From the NCBI GenBank assembly GCA_045116675.1, contig JBGUMF010000066.1, positions 1 through 52,088 on the forward strand: DNA of 52,088 bases. Reading direction: 5' to 3'. Numbering within the stretch: the stretch's first letter is position 1; every line of letters starts with the position of its first letter. The DNA comes from F23-D06 sp045116675 (GTDB lineage: Bacteria > Bacteroidota > Bacteroidia > Bacteroidales > WCHB1-69). Below, in pieces: positions 34,695-44,097 of this stretch. The position numbers and the translations under genes are program-made. Under the pieces are notes generated by a model. It searched no databases, was not told the DNA's origin, and was given only the letters and a program-made list of their open reading frames with translations.

Positions 34695-36113
34695 ATGAAA
34701 GAGGAATACAATCGTGAAGGACACCGGGCCTGGGTGGTTTGGATTAGCCTGATAGCCGTAGTCTTGATGGGCGTGGGCATTTTCTTTTACTATACCTTCT
34801 TCAGGCAGACGCCTGCGGCGTTGATTGGGGTGGTGCCCAACGACGCTGTGTTCCTGTTTGAAATCCATGACCACGACGACTTTGTGCAGACCACCTACAA
34901 GGGCATCCAGCCCTGCCTGAACGAGTTGTTCGCCATGGATGTGTTGCCTGCGTTTGAGACCGTGAGCGGGAAAATGGCCGCGTCGGAGCTGCCCCTGATC
35001 ATCTCCGGCCACGCGTCGGAAAACGGACTGTCGCTGCTCTTCAATGCGCGGGCGGACAAGCACGCGTTCCGGAAGCTGCTCCGCTCGCTCAGTATCGACC
35101 CCGCCAACTACACCTCGTACGAGCAATATAAGATTTACACTTACGGCACGAATTATAAGAGCCTTAAGTTCGTCTATTTCAATCACGTGTTGTCGGTTTC
35201 CGATAATATCGAACTCTTGAAAAAGGCTTTGATGCAACACACACACCCGAAGAACCTGTTGTCGGACAAGTCTTTCCGGAAATTGATTGTGGTGGCGGAG
35301 AAAAACCAGAAACAGAACTGGCTTTTTGTCCATAATCCGGTTTATTTCGACTTTCTCTCCACCTGGTTCAATGAATCCGTGACTTCTGTCTTGGAAAAGT
35401 TGAAAACATTGTCAGAATGGTCGGGATACCAGCTGCGGGTTTCGCAGAACGAGGTTTTTATGTCCGGATATGCGACGGCCGATAATCCGAAGCTGGTCGA
35501 TTTTGCTGGCCATAAGGCTGTTACAACTGTTCCGGACGACCAGATGCCCTTTAATGCCGTTTGGTGTTACCGTGAGGCTATGGCGGGATATCCTGCTCAC
35601 CAGTTCGCCATGCTTAACGACTCCAATGTCGTCTGCCGTTACCTGATGATTCCGCACGACACGCTCGGCAAGGCCTACAATCCGTTTGAGGGCAGTGCCT
35701 GGACCGACAGTATGCGGCTGGCTTATCCATCTGGCATTTACCCGGTTACCGAAGACTTGCAGATGCCGGATGCGACGATTTTCGGGGCTGGTCTTTACCG
35801 CTGCTTCGCCGACCGTGACGGGTATTATGTCTTTGCGCCCTCCACGGATGCAATGGCTGGGTATCTGCGCGATTTGGGCCGTAACGGGGCTCTGGTCTCC
35901 AACCGCTACTATCAGTTCGCCAGCACGAACACGGCTTCCGACAACCTGTTGGAGTTCGATTATTTCAACTCCTCATCGCAGAGGCCGTTGCTGCAGCTGC
36001 TGTCCGACAAAGGCAAATCATCCTTCCTGGGGCAGCACCTGCGCGTGTTCTCCATCACCTGCAATTCGGTGGACGACGGCCTCGCTTCGGTGAACCTTTA
36101 TCTGGGACTTTAA
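34695..36113 (+). CDS. DUF3352-like membrane-anchored protein
   Basis: 472 residues from the ATG at 34695. An in-frame start at 34644 lies inside the preceding terminator hairpin and is rejected. A charged N-terminus (MKEEYNREGHRAW) precedes one transmembrane helix (about 13-35, VVWISLIAVVLMGVGIFFYYTFF), and the rest is periplasmic. The first block (TPAALIGVVPNDAVFLFEIHDHDDFVQTTYKGI) and the later LKFVYFNHVLSVSDNIELLKKAL resemble DUF3352 proteins of Bacteroidota, in which a predicted periplasmic domain has no known function. No catalytic motif is visible. No separate promoter is clear in 34674-34694. Confidence 0.7.
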   Translation: MKEEYNREGHRAWVVWISLIAVVLMGVGIFFYYTFFRQTPAALIGVVPNDAVFLFEIHDHDDFVQTTYKGIQPCLNELFAMDVLPAFETVSGKMAASELPLIISGHASENGLSLLFNARADKHAFRKLLRSLSIDPANYTSYEQYKIYTYGTNYKSLKFVYFNHVLSVSDNIELLKKALMQHTHPKNLLSDKSFRKLIVVAEKNQKQNWLFVHNPVYFDFLSTWFNESVTSVLEKLKTLSEWSGYQLRVSQNEVFMSGYATADNPKLVDFAGHKAVTTVPDDQMPFNAVWCYREAMAGYPAHQFAMLNDSNVVCRYLMIPHDTLGKAYNPFEGSAWTDSMRLAYPSGIYPVTEDLQMPDATIFGAGLYRCFADRDGYYVFAPSTDAMAGYLRDLGRNGALVSNRYYQFASTNTASDNLLEFDYFNSSSQRPLLQLLSDKGKSSFLGQHLRVFSITCNSVDDGLASVNLYLGL

Positions 36114-36160
36114 GCGCTTTTTTAGGCGAGTGATACGTTTTATTTTATTGTAAAAAGAAT

Positions 36161-36204
36161 CGTGAAATCAGGTACGCCCAAGCGTCCGTTATTCATATTT
36201 CACG
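36161..36204. repeat. Inverted repeat in the 36.1-36.3 kb spacer
   Basis: CGTGAAAT at 36161-36168 pairs with ATTTCACG at 36197-36204, 28-nt loop. No T run follows. The rest of the 36114-36341 spacer is AT-rich and gives no secure -7 element for the VWA gene. Confidence 0.35.
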
Positions 36205-36220
36205 GTTGACAACTATTTGT

Positions 36221-36247
36221 AAAAGCATGAAATGGTCCATGCTTTTT
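36221..36247. terminator. Bidirectional terminator-like hairpin
   Basis: 9-bp arms (AAAAGCATG and CATGCTTTT) around an 8-nt loop, followed by T-rich sequence. Likely end of the DUF3352-like transcript. Confidence 0.65.
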
Positions 36248-36341
36248 CTTTACTTTTGTCTGCTAATTATAGATGCTGCCTTGTTGTGTCCAAGGCAATA
36301 AATAGTTGTTTTTATTGTTAATAGAATAAATTTTTTGTGCT

Positions 36342-38009
36342 ATGAAAAAAATATTGTTGCTAATGCTCTGCGTGTTGGGCGGGTTGTCAGCTTTCGCCCA
36401 GGCCGAGAAGGCCAAGTATTATATCGAAGGTGATTACTCCATCACCCAGGACCAGAACGGACGTTTCGTCTATCAGCTCACCAACATCACCTCGCGGGGT
36501 ATCACTTTCACCCCGGTGGAGACCATCTACGGCAAGGTGGAGGCCGACGAGTCTATCTCCTTCACCTTCGACAAGGCCAGCACCGACTATTCCGAGGGTT
36601 TCGCCGGCGGCCTGAAATTCTGGAAATGGCAGTATAACGGGAAGACCAACACCTGGCAGCGCGACAGCGAGGTGAAGGACGCCCAGCAGAACTTCGAGAC
36701 CGACAAGGTGATGGTGGTGATGCTGGTGCTCGACTGCAGCACATCCCTTGGCGAGACCAACTTCGAGAAGCTGAAAAACAGCGCCACCAAGTTCATCAAT
36801 ATCCTCTACAACGCTTCGCCCGACGGCAGTATCCGCCTCGGCATCATGGGCTTCAACACGATGGGCAACGCCGACAAGATGGTGCGCGAAATCGAACCGC
36901 TGACCGCCCAGTCGCGCGACGAGATGACCCGCTTCATCCAAGGTCTTACCCTCTATAACAACACGGCCCTCTACTACGCGATGCGCAAGGGCGCCGATAT
37001 GATCTCCTCCTACGTGGACAAGCTTTCCCGTCCCGATGCCGAGAAGTTCGACTATGCCTGCATGGTCTCCTTCACCGACGGCTACGACAACCATTCGATG
37101 GATCCTTCATTGGGCGTTCCGGAAAAAGGTTTGGAAAATCCCTACTTCAAATATGTGCGCGACAATGTGGTGAACCGCAACATCAAAGGTTCCAACCTTA
37201 AAAGTTACGTGATCGCTATCCGCGGCAACGATGTGGCGGAAGACAACAAACTATATAAGGCTGTGTTCCAGGGGATTTCTTCCGAAGAACCTTTCCTGTT
37301 GGATGATTTTAGCCAACTGGAGACCCAGTTCGAGAAGATGGCCCAGGAGCTCATCAAGCGTTGGCAGAACCTGACCTGCTATGTGCCCAGCGCGCACCAG
37401 GGCAAGGTACGCTGGACTCTCGGCAACGATTTCACCGCCACGCCGGTGGAGACGCCTGTTGAACCCATCATTGAGGATAAACAATCTCCCGCGACCAAAA
37501 CCTATAGGTCCTTCTTCGGCTTGAATGCCGGATTGGATTTTGAGGTTGCTCCAAAATTCTTCGGCGGTCCATCCATCGGGTTGGATTTCGCTATTCCGAA
37601 GAATAAGGCGGCCATAGGTGGGCTTCTCTCATTGGATTATTGCATTGCTGGTCCTACACGCTTGGATGTCGGTCCTCTGTTCCTGTTTGGTGACTATATG
37701 AACGCCAAAGCTTTTATGCTGGGTGCTGCTCTGGATATGCGTTTCCCGACCACAATGTTCAATCATGGGAAAAAGTTGGAAGGTTATACGTTTGATAGCG
37801 ACCGTTTTGGCGCAGGAGTGATGTTACGGCTTGGCCTGACATTGCCCAACCAACTCTATTTCTTTTTGGATGCCGCTTTTGGTGCGAACAAGTCGTGGTA
37901 TAATCCCGATGCAACGACTATTCAAGAAAATCCCGCCAGCACCAGTATTTGGAGGCGTTACCCTTACGTCAACCTTTCGCTGAACGTGGGCTATCGTTTC
38001 GGGAAATAG
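36342..38009 (+). CDS. VWA-domain protein with predicted outer-membrane barrel C-terminus
   Basis: 555 residues. Signal peptide MKKILLLMLCVLGGLSAFAQ. Residues about 22-120 form an unassigned beta-rich segment. A von Willebrand A domain follows (about 122-340) with the complete metal site: DCSTS (VMLVLDCSTSLGE), the conserved Thr in LYNNTALYYAM and Asp in VSFTDGYDNHS. After a linker (about 355-390, EDKQSPATKTYRS) the sequence alternates aromatic and polar residues in beta-strand fashion (FFGLNAGLDFEVAPKFFGGPSIGLDFAIPKNKAAIGGLLSLDYCIAG) and ends NVGYRFGK, as expected for a small outer-membrane barrel. Metal-dependent adhesion on the periplasmic or outer face is inferred. No Por tail, unlike the peptidases. 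Confidence 0.85.
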   Translation: MKKILLLMLCVLGGLSAFAQAEKAKYYIEGDYSITQDQNGRFVYQLTNITSRGITFTPVETIYGKVEADESISFTFDKASTDYSEGFAGGLKFWKWQYNGKTNTWQRDSEVKDAQQNFETDKVMVVMLVLDCSTSLGETNFEKLKNSATKFINILYNASPDGSIRLGIMGFNTMGNADKMVREIEPLTAQSRDEMTRFIQGLTLYNNTALYYAMRKGADMISSYVDKLSRPDAEKFDYACMVSFTDGYDNHSMDPSLGVPEKGLENPYFKYVRDNVVNRNIKGSNLKSYVIAIRGNDVAEDNKLYKAVFQGISSEEPFLLDDFSQLETQFEKMAQELIKRWQNLTCYVPSAHQGKVRWTLGNDFTATPVETPVEPIIEDKQSPATKTYRSFFGLNAGLDFEVAPKFFGGPSIGLDFAIPKNKAAIGGLLSLDYCIAGPTRLDVGPLFLFGDYMNAKAFMLGAALDMRFPTTMFNHGKKLEGYTFDSDRFGAGVMLRLGLTLPNQLYFFLDAAFGANKSWYNPDATTIQENPASTSIWRRYPYVNLSLNVGYRFGK

Positions 38010-38028
38010 AAAAATTGTTGAAAAGACC

Positions 38029-39156
38029 TTACAGTTCGAAGGCGTCGCCCGCGATGCCGTCGGCAAACCATAGACCGGATTCCGTCAGACGGAGCCGGTC
38101 TTTTTCTTTCTTGTAAAAACCCGGGTCAACTGAATGTTGGAAGTGGTGGAGCAGTTGTTGGGCCCGCTCCGCTCCAAAACGATCCTGTATATACTTCAGG
38201 TCCAGTCCTTTTTGCGTGCGCAGCGAGAGCAGCACGGTTTCATTGTACAACGACGTGTCGTCCAGTTCTTCGCGCTCTTCAAACAGAATATGGTCTTCGA
38301 TGTTGTGGAGATATTGGCCAAGGTTTGCCGGGTTCCACTGGCGGCTTAGCCCGTTGAAAGAGTGCGCTGCCGGACCGAGGCCGAGGTATGGCGTGTGGTC
38401 CCAGTAGGCGGAGTTGTGGCGCGACTCGTGTCCTTCCATGGCGAAGTTCGACACCTCATAGTGCCGGAAAGGTGTCTCGCGCAGGCGTCGGCACAGCTGC
38501 CCGTATTGGCGGGCGGCCTGTTCGTCGTCCACGGGCGCGTGCTTGCGGCTTTGTATCTGCTTGTATAGGATGGAGTTCTCCTCGGGCGTGAGGGCGTAGC
38601 AGGAGAGATGCCGGATGGGCATCGATAAAGCCGTCCCGATGTCCTCGGTCCACTGCTCATCGGAACGTTCCGCCACACCGTAGATAAGGTCGAGGGAGAG
38701 ATTGTCGAAGCCAGCGGCGGCAGCGTTGTGCACGGCCTCTGATGCTTGGGCAGCGGTATGCCGCCGCCCCATAAAGCGCAGTACGGGGTCTTGGAACGAT
38801 TGCACCCCGATGCTGAGACGGTTGATGCCCAGGCCGCGCAGGGTGCGACAGTAGTCGGGCGTGAGCTGCTCGGGATTCGCCTCTAAGGTGATCTCCACGT
38901 CCCGATCCACTGGGAAGGCATGCGTCAGCGTTTGCAGAATGTCCGCGATCTCCTCGCCCGACAGCAGGCTGGGGGTGCCGCCGCCGAAGTAGAGCGTGCG
39001 TACGGGCTGGCCAGCCAGATAGGTGCTTCGCAGGAGAATCTCTCTCTTCAGCGCGGCGAGGAATGCCTCCTTCTGCCGTGTGTTCGCCACAGAATAGAAC
39101 CCGCAGTAGATGCATTTGCTGCGGCAGAATGGGATGTGGATGTAGATGCCCGCCAT
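38029..39156 (-). CDS. hemW: Radical SAM heme chaperone HemW
   Basis: 375 residues. HemW is a radical SAM protein related to HemN that delivers heme rather than oxidising coproporphyrinogen. The 4Fe-4S motif is C11xxxC15xxC18 (PFCRSKCIYCGF), with the SAM-binding GGGTPS, EANPE, SIGVQSF and SLDLIYGV blocks of the family. The C-terminal winged region (LSLRTQKGLDLKYIQDRFGAERA) is present. Bacterial HemW is often annotated as coproporphyrinogen oxidase; the CxxxCxxCxF spacing alone does not separate them, but the C-terminal region and length fit HemW. Own promoter at 39176-39183. Converges with the VWA gene without a visible terminator. Confidence 0.93.
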   Translation of the reverse strand: MAGIYIHIPFCRSKCIYCGFYSVANTRQKEAFLAALKREILLRSTYLAGQPVRTLYFGGGTPSLLSGEEIADILQTLTHAFPVDRDVEITLEANPEQLTPDYCRTLRGLGINRLSIGVQSFQDPVLRFMGRRHTAAQASEAVHNAAAAGFDNLSLDLIYGVAERSDEQWTEDIGTALSMPIRHLSCYALTPEENSILYKQIQSRKHAPVDDEQAARQYGQLCRRLRETPFRHYEVSNFAMEGHESRHNSAYWDHTPYLGLGPAAHSFNGLSRQWNPANLGQYLHNIEDHILFEEREELDDTSLYNETVLLSLRTQKGLDLKYIQDRFGAERAQQLLHHFQHSVDPGFYKKEKDRLRLTESGLWFADGIAGDAFEL

Positions 39157-39175
39157 GTGCTTGGAAATGGAACGG

Positions 39176-39183
39176 CAAAGATA
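39176..39183 (-). promoter_or_regulatory. -7 element of hemW
   Basis: TATCTTTG on the minus strand, about 20 nt before the ATG at 39156. Confidence 0.6.
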
Positions 39184-39289
39184 GTCTTTTTTAGGAGTTT
39201 GGAAACTAGGAAAATGAGATGTTGAGAAAAGTAGGGTGGTGTTTCATATTTTCTTCTTTTCTTGATTTCCTCGTTTGGTAGTTTTTTAT

Positions 39290-39297
39290 TATCTTTG
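39290..39297 (+). promoter_or_regulatory. -7 element of the pyrophosphatase gene
   Basis: TATCTTTG followed by CCAC, 69 nt before the hppA ATG. No definite -33 element. Confidence 0.6.
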
Positions 39298-39365
39298 CCA
39301 CTTTGTTTTTAAAACGTGAATTATAAACTAAAATCCAATCTATTAATAATTTAAATCAATTACTT

Positions 39366-41591
39366 ATGGAAAATCTTGTAAAGTATGTATGGATCGTGTT
39401 CTGCGCATCCATCGTCGCATTGGGATTTGCCTTCTTCTTTTACAGAAGAATGTTGAAAGAAGACGAGGGTACCCCCACGATGCGTGAAATCGCTTCGCAC
39501 GTCCGCAAGGGCGCCATGGCGTATCTGAAACAGCAGTACAAGGTGGTGGGCATCGTGTTCATCGTCCTCGCCGTGCTGTTCTTGATCATGTCCATCTTCC
39601 ACCTGCAGAACGGTGTGGTATGGTTCGCTTTCCTGACCGGCGGTTTCTTCTCCGGTTTGGCTGGCTTCCTGGGCATGAAGACCGCCACGTATGCCTCCGC
39701 GCGTACCGCCAACGGTGCCCGTCAGAGCCTGAACAAAGGTCTGCAGGTCGCTTTCCGCAGCGGTGCTGTCATGGGCTTGACCGTTGTCGGCCTCGCCTTG
39801 TTGGATGTCTCTGCCTGGTTCCTCGTCCTGAACGGTACCGGTCTGTTGGAGCTGGTGGGTGAGCATGCCACGCTGACCACCATCACCACCACGATGCTGA
39901 CCTTCGGTATGGGTGCTTCCACGCAGGCCCTGTTCGCACGTGTCGGCGGCGGTATCTACACCAAGGCTGCTGATGTGGGCGCTGACCTCGTCGGTAAGAC
40001 GGAATACAACATCCCGGAAGACGACCCGCGCAACCCCGCCACTATCGCCGACAACGTGGGCGACAATGTGGGTGACGTGGCCGGTATGGGCGCTGACCTG
40101 TACGAGTCCTACGCTGGTTCTATCCTCTCCACGATGGCCCTCGGTGCTGCCGCTTTCGCCACCATCGGCGAAACAATGCAGATGAAGTCCATCCTTGCTC
40201 CTATGATGATCGCCGCTGTGGGCGTGATCCTCTCTGTGATTGGCATTTTCATCGTTCGCACGAAGGAAGACGCCAGCATGACGCAACTGCTCAAGGCTTT
40301 GAGCCGTGGTACCAACACTGCCGCTATTCTCATCGCCGTGGCCACGTTCGCCATCATGTACGTGCTGTTCAAGGATTCTACTGATATCATCTGGTGGCAA
40401 GTCTCCCTCTCTGTGGTTGTGGGTCTGCTCGCCGGTGTGATTATCGGTAAGTCCACGGAATACTACACTTCCCAATCTTTCAAGCCCACCCAGAAGGTTG
40501 CTGAGTCCTCCCAGACGGGTCCTGCTACGGTGATTATCTCCGGTATCGGTTTGGGTATGATCTCCACCGTGATCCCGGTGCTCACCATCGGTGTGGCTAT
40601 CATCCTCGCTTTCTTGTGCGCCAACGGCTTCCAGATTGAGTTCACTGCTGTGAACCTTTCCAAGGGTCTGTATGGTATCGGTATCGCCGCTGTGGGTATG
40701 CTTTCCACGCTGGGTATCACCCTCGCTACGGATGCTTACGGTCCTATCGCCGACAATGCCGGTGGTAACGCCGAGATGAGCGGTCTGGAACCTGAGGTCC
40801 GCAAACGTACCGACGCTCTCGATGCTCTTGGCAACACTACAGCTGCTACGGGTAAGGGTTTCGCCATCGGTTCTGCCGCTCTGACCGCCCTCGCTCTGCT
40901 CGCCTCTTACGTGGAAGAGATCAAGATCGCCCTTATCCGTATTGGTACGGATACCCTCGACCTTGGCAACCGCGTGGTCGATACGGCACAAGCCAGCTTG
41001 ATTGATTTCATGGATTATTATAATGTTTCCCTGATGAACCCGAAGGTGCTCGTGGGTGTCTTTATCGGCTCCATGATGGCCTTCCTGTTCTGCGGTCTCA
41101 CGATGAATGCCGTGGGTCGTGCCGCCCAGAAGATGGTGGAGGAAGTGCGTCGCCAGTTCCAGGAGATCAAAGGCATCCTCACCGGTGAGGGCACGCCTGA
41201 CTACGCACGTTGCGTGGCTATCTCCACGAAGGGCGCTCAGCGCGAAATGCTTCTGCCGTCCATCCTTGCTATTTTGGCTCCTATTGTCACGGGTCTGATT
41301 CTCGGCGTGGCTGGCGTGCTCGGTCTGCTGGTTGGTGGTCTGGGTGCCGGTTTCGTGTTGGCTATCTTCATGGCCAACGCCGGTGGTGCTTGGGACAATG
41401 CCAAGAAGTTTGTCGAGGAAGGCAACTTCGGCGGCAAGGGCTCCGACAACCACAAGGCTACCGTGGTGGGTGACACCGTAGGCGATCCTTTCAAGGACAC
41501 TTCCGGCCCGTCCCTGAACATCCTCATCAAGTTGATGAGCATGGTCTCCATCGTGATGGCTGGTCTTACCGTGGCTATCCACTTACTCTAA
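39366..41591 (+). CDS. hppA: K+-dependent ion-pumping membrane pyrophosphatase
   Basis: 741 residues, about 16 membrane helices. It hydrolyses PPi to drive H+ and/or Na+ out across the inner membrane. The substrate-site motif DVGADLVGKTEYNIPEDDPRNPATIADNVGDNVGD starts at D203, and a second metal-binding stretch is NAGGAWDNAKKFVE near the end. The K+-dependence determinant is in GNTTAATGKGFAIGSA: A493 with G496, where K+-independent enzymes have Lys and Thr. So the enzyme is K+-dependent, and pumping of Na+ (or Na+ plus H+) is plausible as in Bacteroides, but not proven by sequence alone. Single gene with its own promoter and terminator. An antisense open frame runs the whole length but is a shadow. 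Confidence 0.97.
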   Translation: MENLVKYVWIVFCASIVALGFAFFFYRRMLKEDEGTPTMREIASHVRKGAMAYLKQQYKVVGIVFIVLAVLFLIMSIFHLQNGVVWFAFLTGGFFSGLAGFLGMKTATYASARTANGARQSLNKGLQVAFRSGAVMGLTVVGLALLDVSAWFLVLNGTGLLELVGEHATLTTITTTMLTFGMGASTQALFARVGGGIYTKAADVGADLVGKTEYNIPEDDPRNPATIADNVGDNVGDVAGMGADLYESYAGSILSTMALGAAAFATIGETMQMKSILAPMMIAAVGVILSVIGIFIVRTKEDASMTQLLKALSRGTNTAAILIAVATFAIMYVLFKDSTDIIWWQVSLSVVVGLLAGVIIGKSTEYYTSQSFKPTQKVAESSQTGPATVIISGIGLGMISTVIPVLTIGVAIILAFLCANGFQIEFTAVNLSKGLYGIGIAAVGMLSTLGITLATDAYGPIADNAGGNAEMSGLEPEVRKRTDALDALGNTTAATGKGFAIGSAALTALALLASYVEEIKIALIRIGTDTLDLGNRVVDTAQASLIDFMDYYNVSLMNPKVLVGVFIGSMMAFLFCGLTMNAVGRAAQKMVEEVRRQFQEIKGILTGEGTPDYARCVAISTKGAQREMLLPSILAILAPIVTGLILGVAGVLGLLVGGLGAGFVLAIFMANAGGAWDNAKKFVEEGNFGGKGSDNHKATVVGDTVGDPFKDTSGPSLNILIKLMSMVSIVMAGLTVAIHLL

Positions 41592-41618
41592 TGGCGATTA
41601 TACATTATTATATTATGG

Positions 41619-41652
41619 AAAACAAGCGGTCGATTTGGCCGCTTGTTTTTTT
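41619..41652 (+). terminator. Rho-independent terminator after hppA
   Basis: 9-bp perfect stem (41621-41629 with 41639-41647), 9-nt loop, and a T7 tract partly within the right arm (41646-41652). Confidence 0.85.
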
Positions 41653-41678
41653 GTCTTGGCGGCTCTATTAAAAAAATG

Positions 41679-41686
41679 TATCTTTG
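41679..41686 (+). promoter_or_regulatory. -7 element of the first acyl-CoA synthetase gene
   Basis: TATCTTTG followed by GCAGCC; the ATG at 41705 lies 18 nt downstream of the element. Confidence 0.6.
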
Positions 41687-41704
41687 CAGCCTTAATAATT
41701 GCCT

Positions 41705-43498
41705 ATGAGACCAACCAGACTCTTTGATATTCTGGATGTGATTTCATCCAAATATGAAAAGCCCGATTTCTTTGCCAAACGTGACGGCAACGGCTGGAAA
41801 ACTTATAGTATTCAGGATTATGTGGAATATGCGCATAATTTCGCCACCGCGTTTCTGGAATTGGGTTTTGAGAAAGGCGACAAGATTGCCACCATCATGC
41901 GTAATCGTCCGGCATGGAATTTCCTGGATATGGGCATCATGTTGGCTGGCATGGTGCATGTGCCGGTTTACCCGACACTGAATGCCGAAGACTACAAGCA
42001 TATCCTCAATCACTGCGACTGCAAATGCATTGTCATTGGCATTGAATCCATCTACCGCAATGTGGAACCGGTGCTGCCGGAGGTGGAACAGCATCCGCTG
42101 GTGTATGCCATCGACAAGATCTCCGGCCTCCCGTCCTTGGAGGACCTGGTGGAGTTGGGCAAGGCTAACCGCGACAAATGGGCTCCGGTGATTGCAGAGA
42201 ACAAGCGGACTATCTCCACCGACGATATCGCTACCATCATCTACACGTCAGGCACCACAGGCAAGGCCAAGGGCGTGATGCTCTCGCACGGCAATATCTG
42301 CAACAACTTCCTTCCAATTGTGGAAAACCTGCAGTTGTTGGATTATCATGCCAAAATGTTGAGCTTCTTACCGTTGTGTCATGTCTATGAACGGACGGTG
42401 AACTATCATTACCAGTATATGGGCGTAAGCCACTACTATGCGGGCAGTTTGGCCACCATCGCCAAGGATATGCACGATATGCACGCCGACGGGTTCTGCG
42501 CTGTGCCGCGTGTGTTTGAGATGATGTACGACAAACTGTACAGTGCGGGCAAGGATTTGAAAGGATTGAAGAAGCATATATACTATTGGGCGTTCCGCTT
42601 CGGGACGAAGTTCGATAATTATAACCAATCCCCGTTGTATCTTTTATGGTATAATATCGCCGATAAGTTGGTGTATAAGAAATGGCGCGACGTGCTTGGC
42701 GGTCACGAGATGACCGTGGTGTCGGGTGGCTCCTCCATACCCGAAAAGGTTATCCGCCTCTTTACGGCGGCAAAAATACGCGTGTATGAAGGTTACGGCC
42801 TGACGGAGACGTCCCCCGTGATTGCGGTGAACAGTCCCCGTGACAATATCTTAAAGGTGGGGTGTGTAGGCGAAATCCTGAAAGGTGTGGAGTTCAAGCT
42901 GGCGGAAGACGGCGAAATCCTCACCAAAGGTCCCTGCCTGATGAAAGGCTATTATAAAGATGAGGAATATACAAAACAGGTGATTGATGAGGAGGGCTGG
43001 TTCCATACTGGCGACATTGGCACATTGGTGGAAGGGCGTTTCCTGAAGATCACCGACCGCAAAAAAGAGATTTTCAAACTCTCTTTGGGCAAATACATCG
43101 CTCCGCAGGTTGTGGAGAGCAAGTTACACGAATCGCCTTATATCGAGAATGTTATGGTGATAGGGGAGAATGAGAAGTTTGCGTCGGCCATTATTGTTCC
43201 CTCTTTTGGTGCATTTGAGGAGTTGTATAAAAACCGCAAACAGGCTATCCCCGCATCCCGGGAGGAGATGATAAATGACGAACTCTTTGTTAAAGCCATG
43301 AACTACGAAGTGGAGCATGTGAACCGCACATTAGCCGAACATGAGCGGATAAAACGCTATCGGGTGGTGGCGGACGAGTGGATTATCGGGCGTGAACTGT
43401 CGCAGACGATGAAGCTGCGGCGCAAGGTGATCTACCAGAAATACGATGCCCTTTGCCGTGAGATTTATAATTACGATAAAAAAGAGACCCTTGACTGA
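41705..43498 (+). CDS. Long-chain acyl-CoA synthetase (AMP-binding), copy 1
   Basis: 597 residues from the ATG at 41705; the apparent TTG two codons earlier is not needed. Activates a fatty acid to acyl-AMP and then acyl-CoA. Motifs: AMP-binding P-loop IIYTSGTTGKAKGVMLSHGN (about residue 178), the A4/A5 region VYEGYGLTETSPVIAVN, GEILTKGPCLMKGYYKDEE, GWFHTGDIGTLVEGRFLKITDRKKEIFKLSLGKYIAPQ. This is the Bacteroidota long FadD-like type with a long C-terminal domain. A second copy (47034-48794) starts with nearly the same sequence (TRLFDIL). yqgE follows 12 nt downstream and the barrel gene 5 nt later, so three genes are probably one operon. Confidence 0.93.
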   Translation: MRPTRLFDILDVISSKYEKPDFFAKRDGNGWKTYSIQDYVEYAHNFATAFLELGFEKGDKIATIMRNRPAWNFLDMGIMLAGMVHVPVYPTLNAEDYKHILNHCDCKCIVIGIESIYRNVEPVLPEVEQHPLVYAIDKISGLPSLEDLVELGKANRDKWAPVIAENKRTISTDDIATIIYTSGTTGKAKGVMLSHGNICNNFLPIVENLQLLDYHAKMLSFLPLCHVYERTVNYHYQYMGVSHYYAGSLATIAKDMHDMHADGFCAVPRVFEMMYDKLYSAGKDLKGLKKHIYYWAFRFGTKFDNYNQSPLYLLWYNIADKLVYKKWRDVLGGHEMTVVSGGSSIPEKVIRLFTAAKIRVYEGYGLTETSPVIAVNSPRDNILKVGCVGEILKGVEFKLAEDGEILTKGPCLMKGYYKDEEYTKQVIDEEGWFHTGDIGTLVEGRFLKITDRKKEIFKLSLGKYIAPQVVESKLHESPYIENVMVIGENEKFASAIIVPSFGAFEELYKNRKQAIPASREEMINDELFVKAMNYEVEHVNRTLAEHERIKRYRVVADEWIIGRELSQTMKLRRKVIYQKYDALCREIYNYDKKETLD

Positions 43499-43510
43499 TT
43501 TTCGTTGACC

Positions 43511-44092
43511 ATGGCGTACCAACATGACCTTCTGAAAGTGAAACCGACGGAGTTCGGCCTGATGGCAGGCCGGATTCTGATTTCCGTGCCGTATTACAAC
43601 GATTCCTTCTTCAATCGTTCGGTGGTGCTGCTCACGGATTATGAGAAGGAGCATGTGGCCGGTTTGATCATCAATCACAAGATACCTTATACCGTCGGGC
43701 AGCTGGTGGACGAGATTCACAGCGAGGCCCCGATGTTCCTGGGTGGTCCTGTGCTGCCGTCGGCGCTTTTCCTGCTGCATGATTTCGACAGCTGTACCTC
43801 GGCCTCTGCCGTGGTGCCGGGTGTTTATGTCGGTTATGACCAGGTGCTTTTGGCTCTCATCGAGCACAACGCCATCCCCACGATGCGCTATCGTTTCTTC
43901 ATGGGGTATTCGGGCTGGAGTCCCGGACAGTTGGAGGGAGAACTGGCCCGTAACATGTGGGTGGTTGGCAATCCGACACCGGAGTTGATCTTCGGCACCG
44001 ACCCCGACCAGATATGGCCAACGGCAGTGCGCGTGTTGGGAAGCGAGTACGAACATTGGCTTAAGGTCCCCAAATATGTCAATTTAAATTAA
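43511..44092 (+). CDS. YqgE/AlgH (UPF0301) family protein
   Basis: 193 residues from the ATG at 43511. The core LMAGRILISVPYYNDSFFNRSVVLLTDYEKEHVAGLIINHKIPYTV, FLGGPV, and RFFMGYSGWSPGQLEGEL are signatures of the UPF0301 family. Function unknown; it is cytoplasmic with no signal sequence. The old link to alginate regulation in Pseudomonas is not transferable. Placed between an acyl-CoA synthetase (12 nt upstream) and an outer-membrane barrel gene (5 nt downstream), probably co-transcribed. Confidence 0.92.
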   Translation: MAYQHDLLKVKPTEFGLMAGRILISVPYYNDSFFNRSVVLLTDYEKEHVAGLIINHKIPYTVGQLVDEIHSEAPMFLGGPVLPSALFLLHDFDSCTSASAVVPGVYVGYDQVLLALIEHNAIPTMRYRFFMGYSGWSPGQLEGELARNMWVVGNPTPELIFGTDPDQIWPTAVRVLGSEYEHWLKVPKYVNLN

Positions 44093-44097
44093 GGCTT

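Noticed and set aside
39360..41582. A 740-codon open frame antisense to hppA across the whole gene
   Set aside because: Its residues (many His, Asp, Gly, Thr) are the antisense image of an alanine/glycine/valine-rich membrane protein in the complementary frame; no start context or promoter. The plus-strand protein has clear pyrophosphatase motifs.
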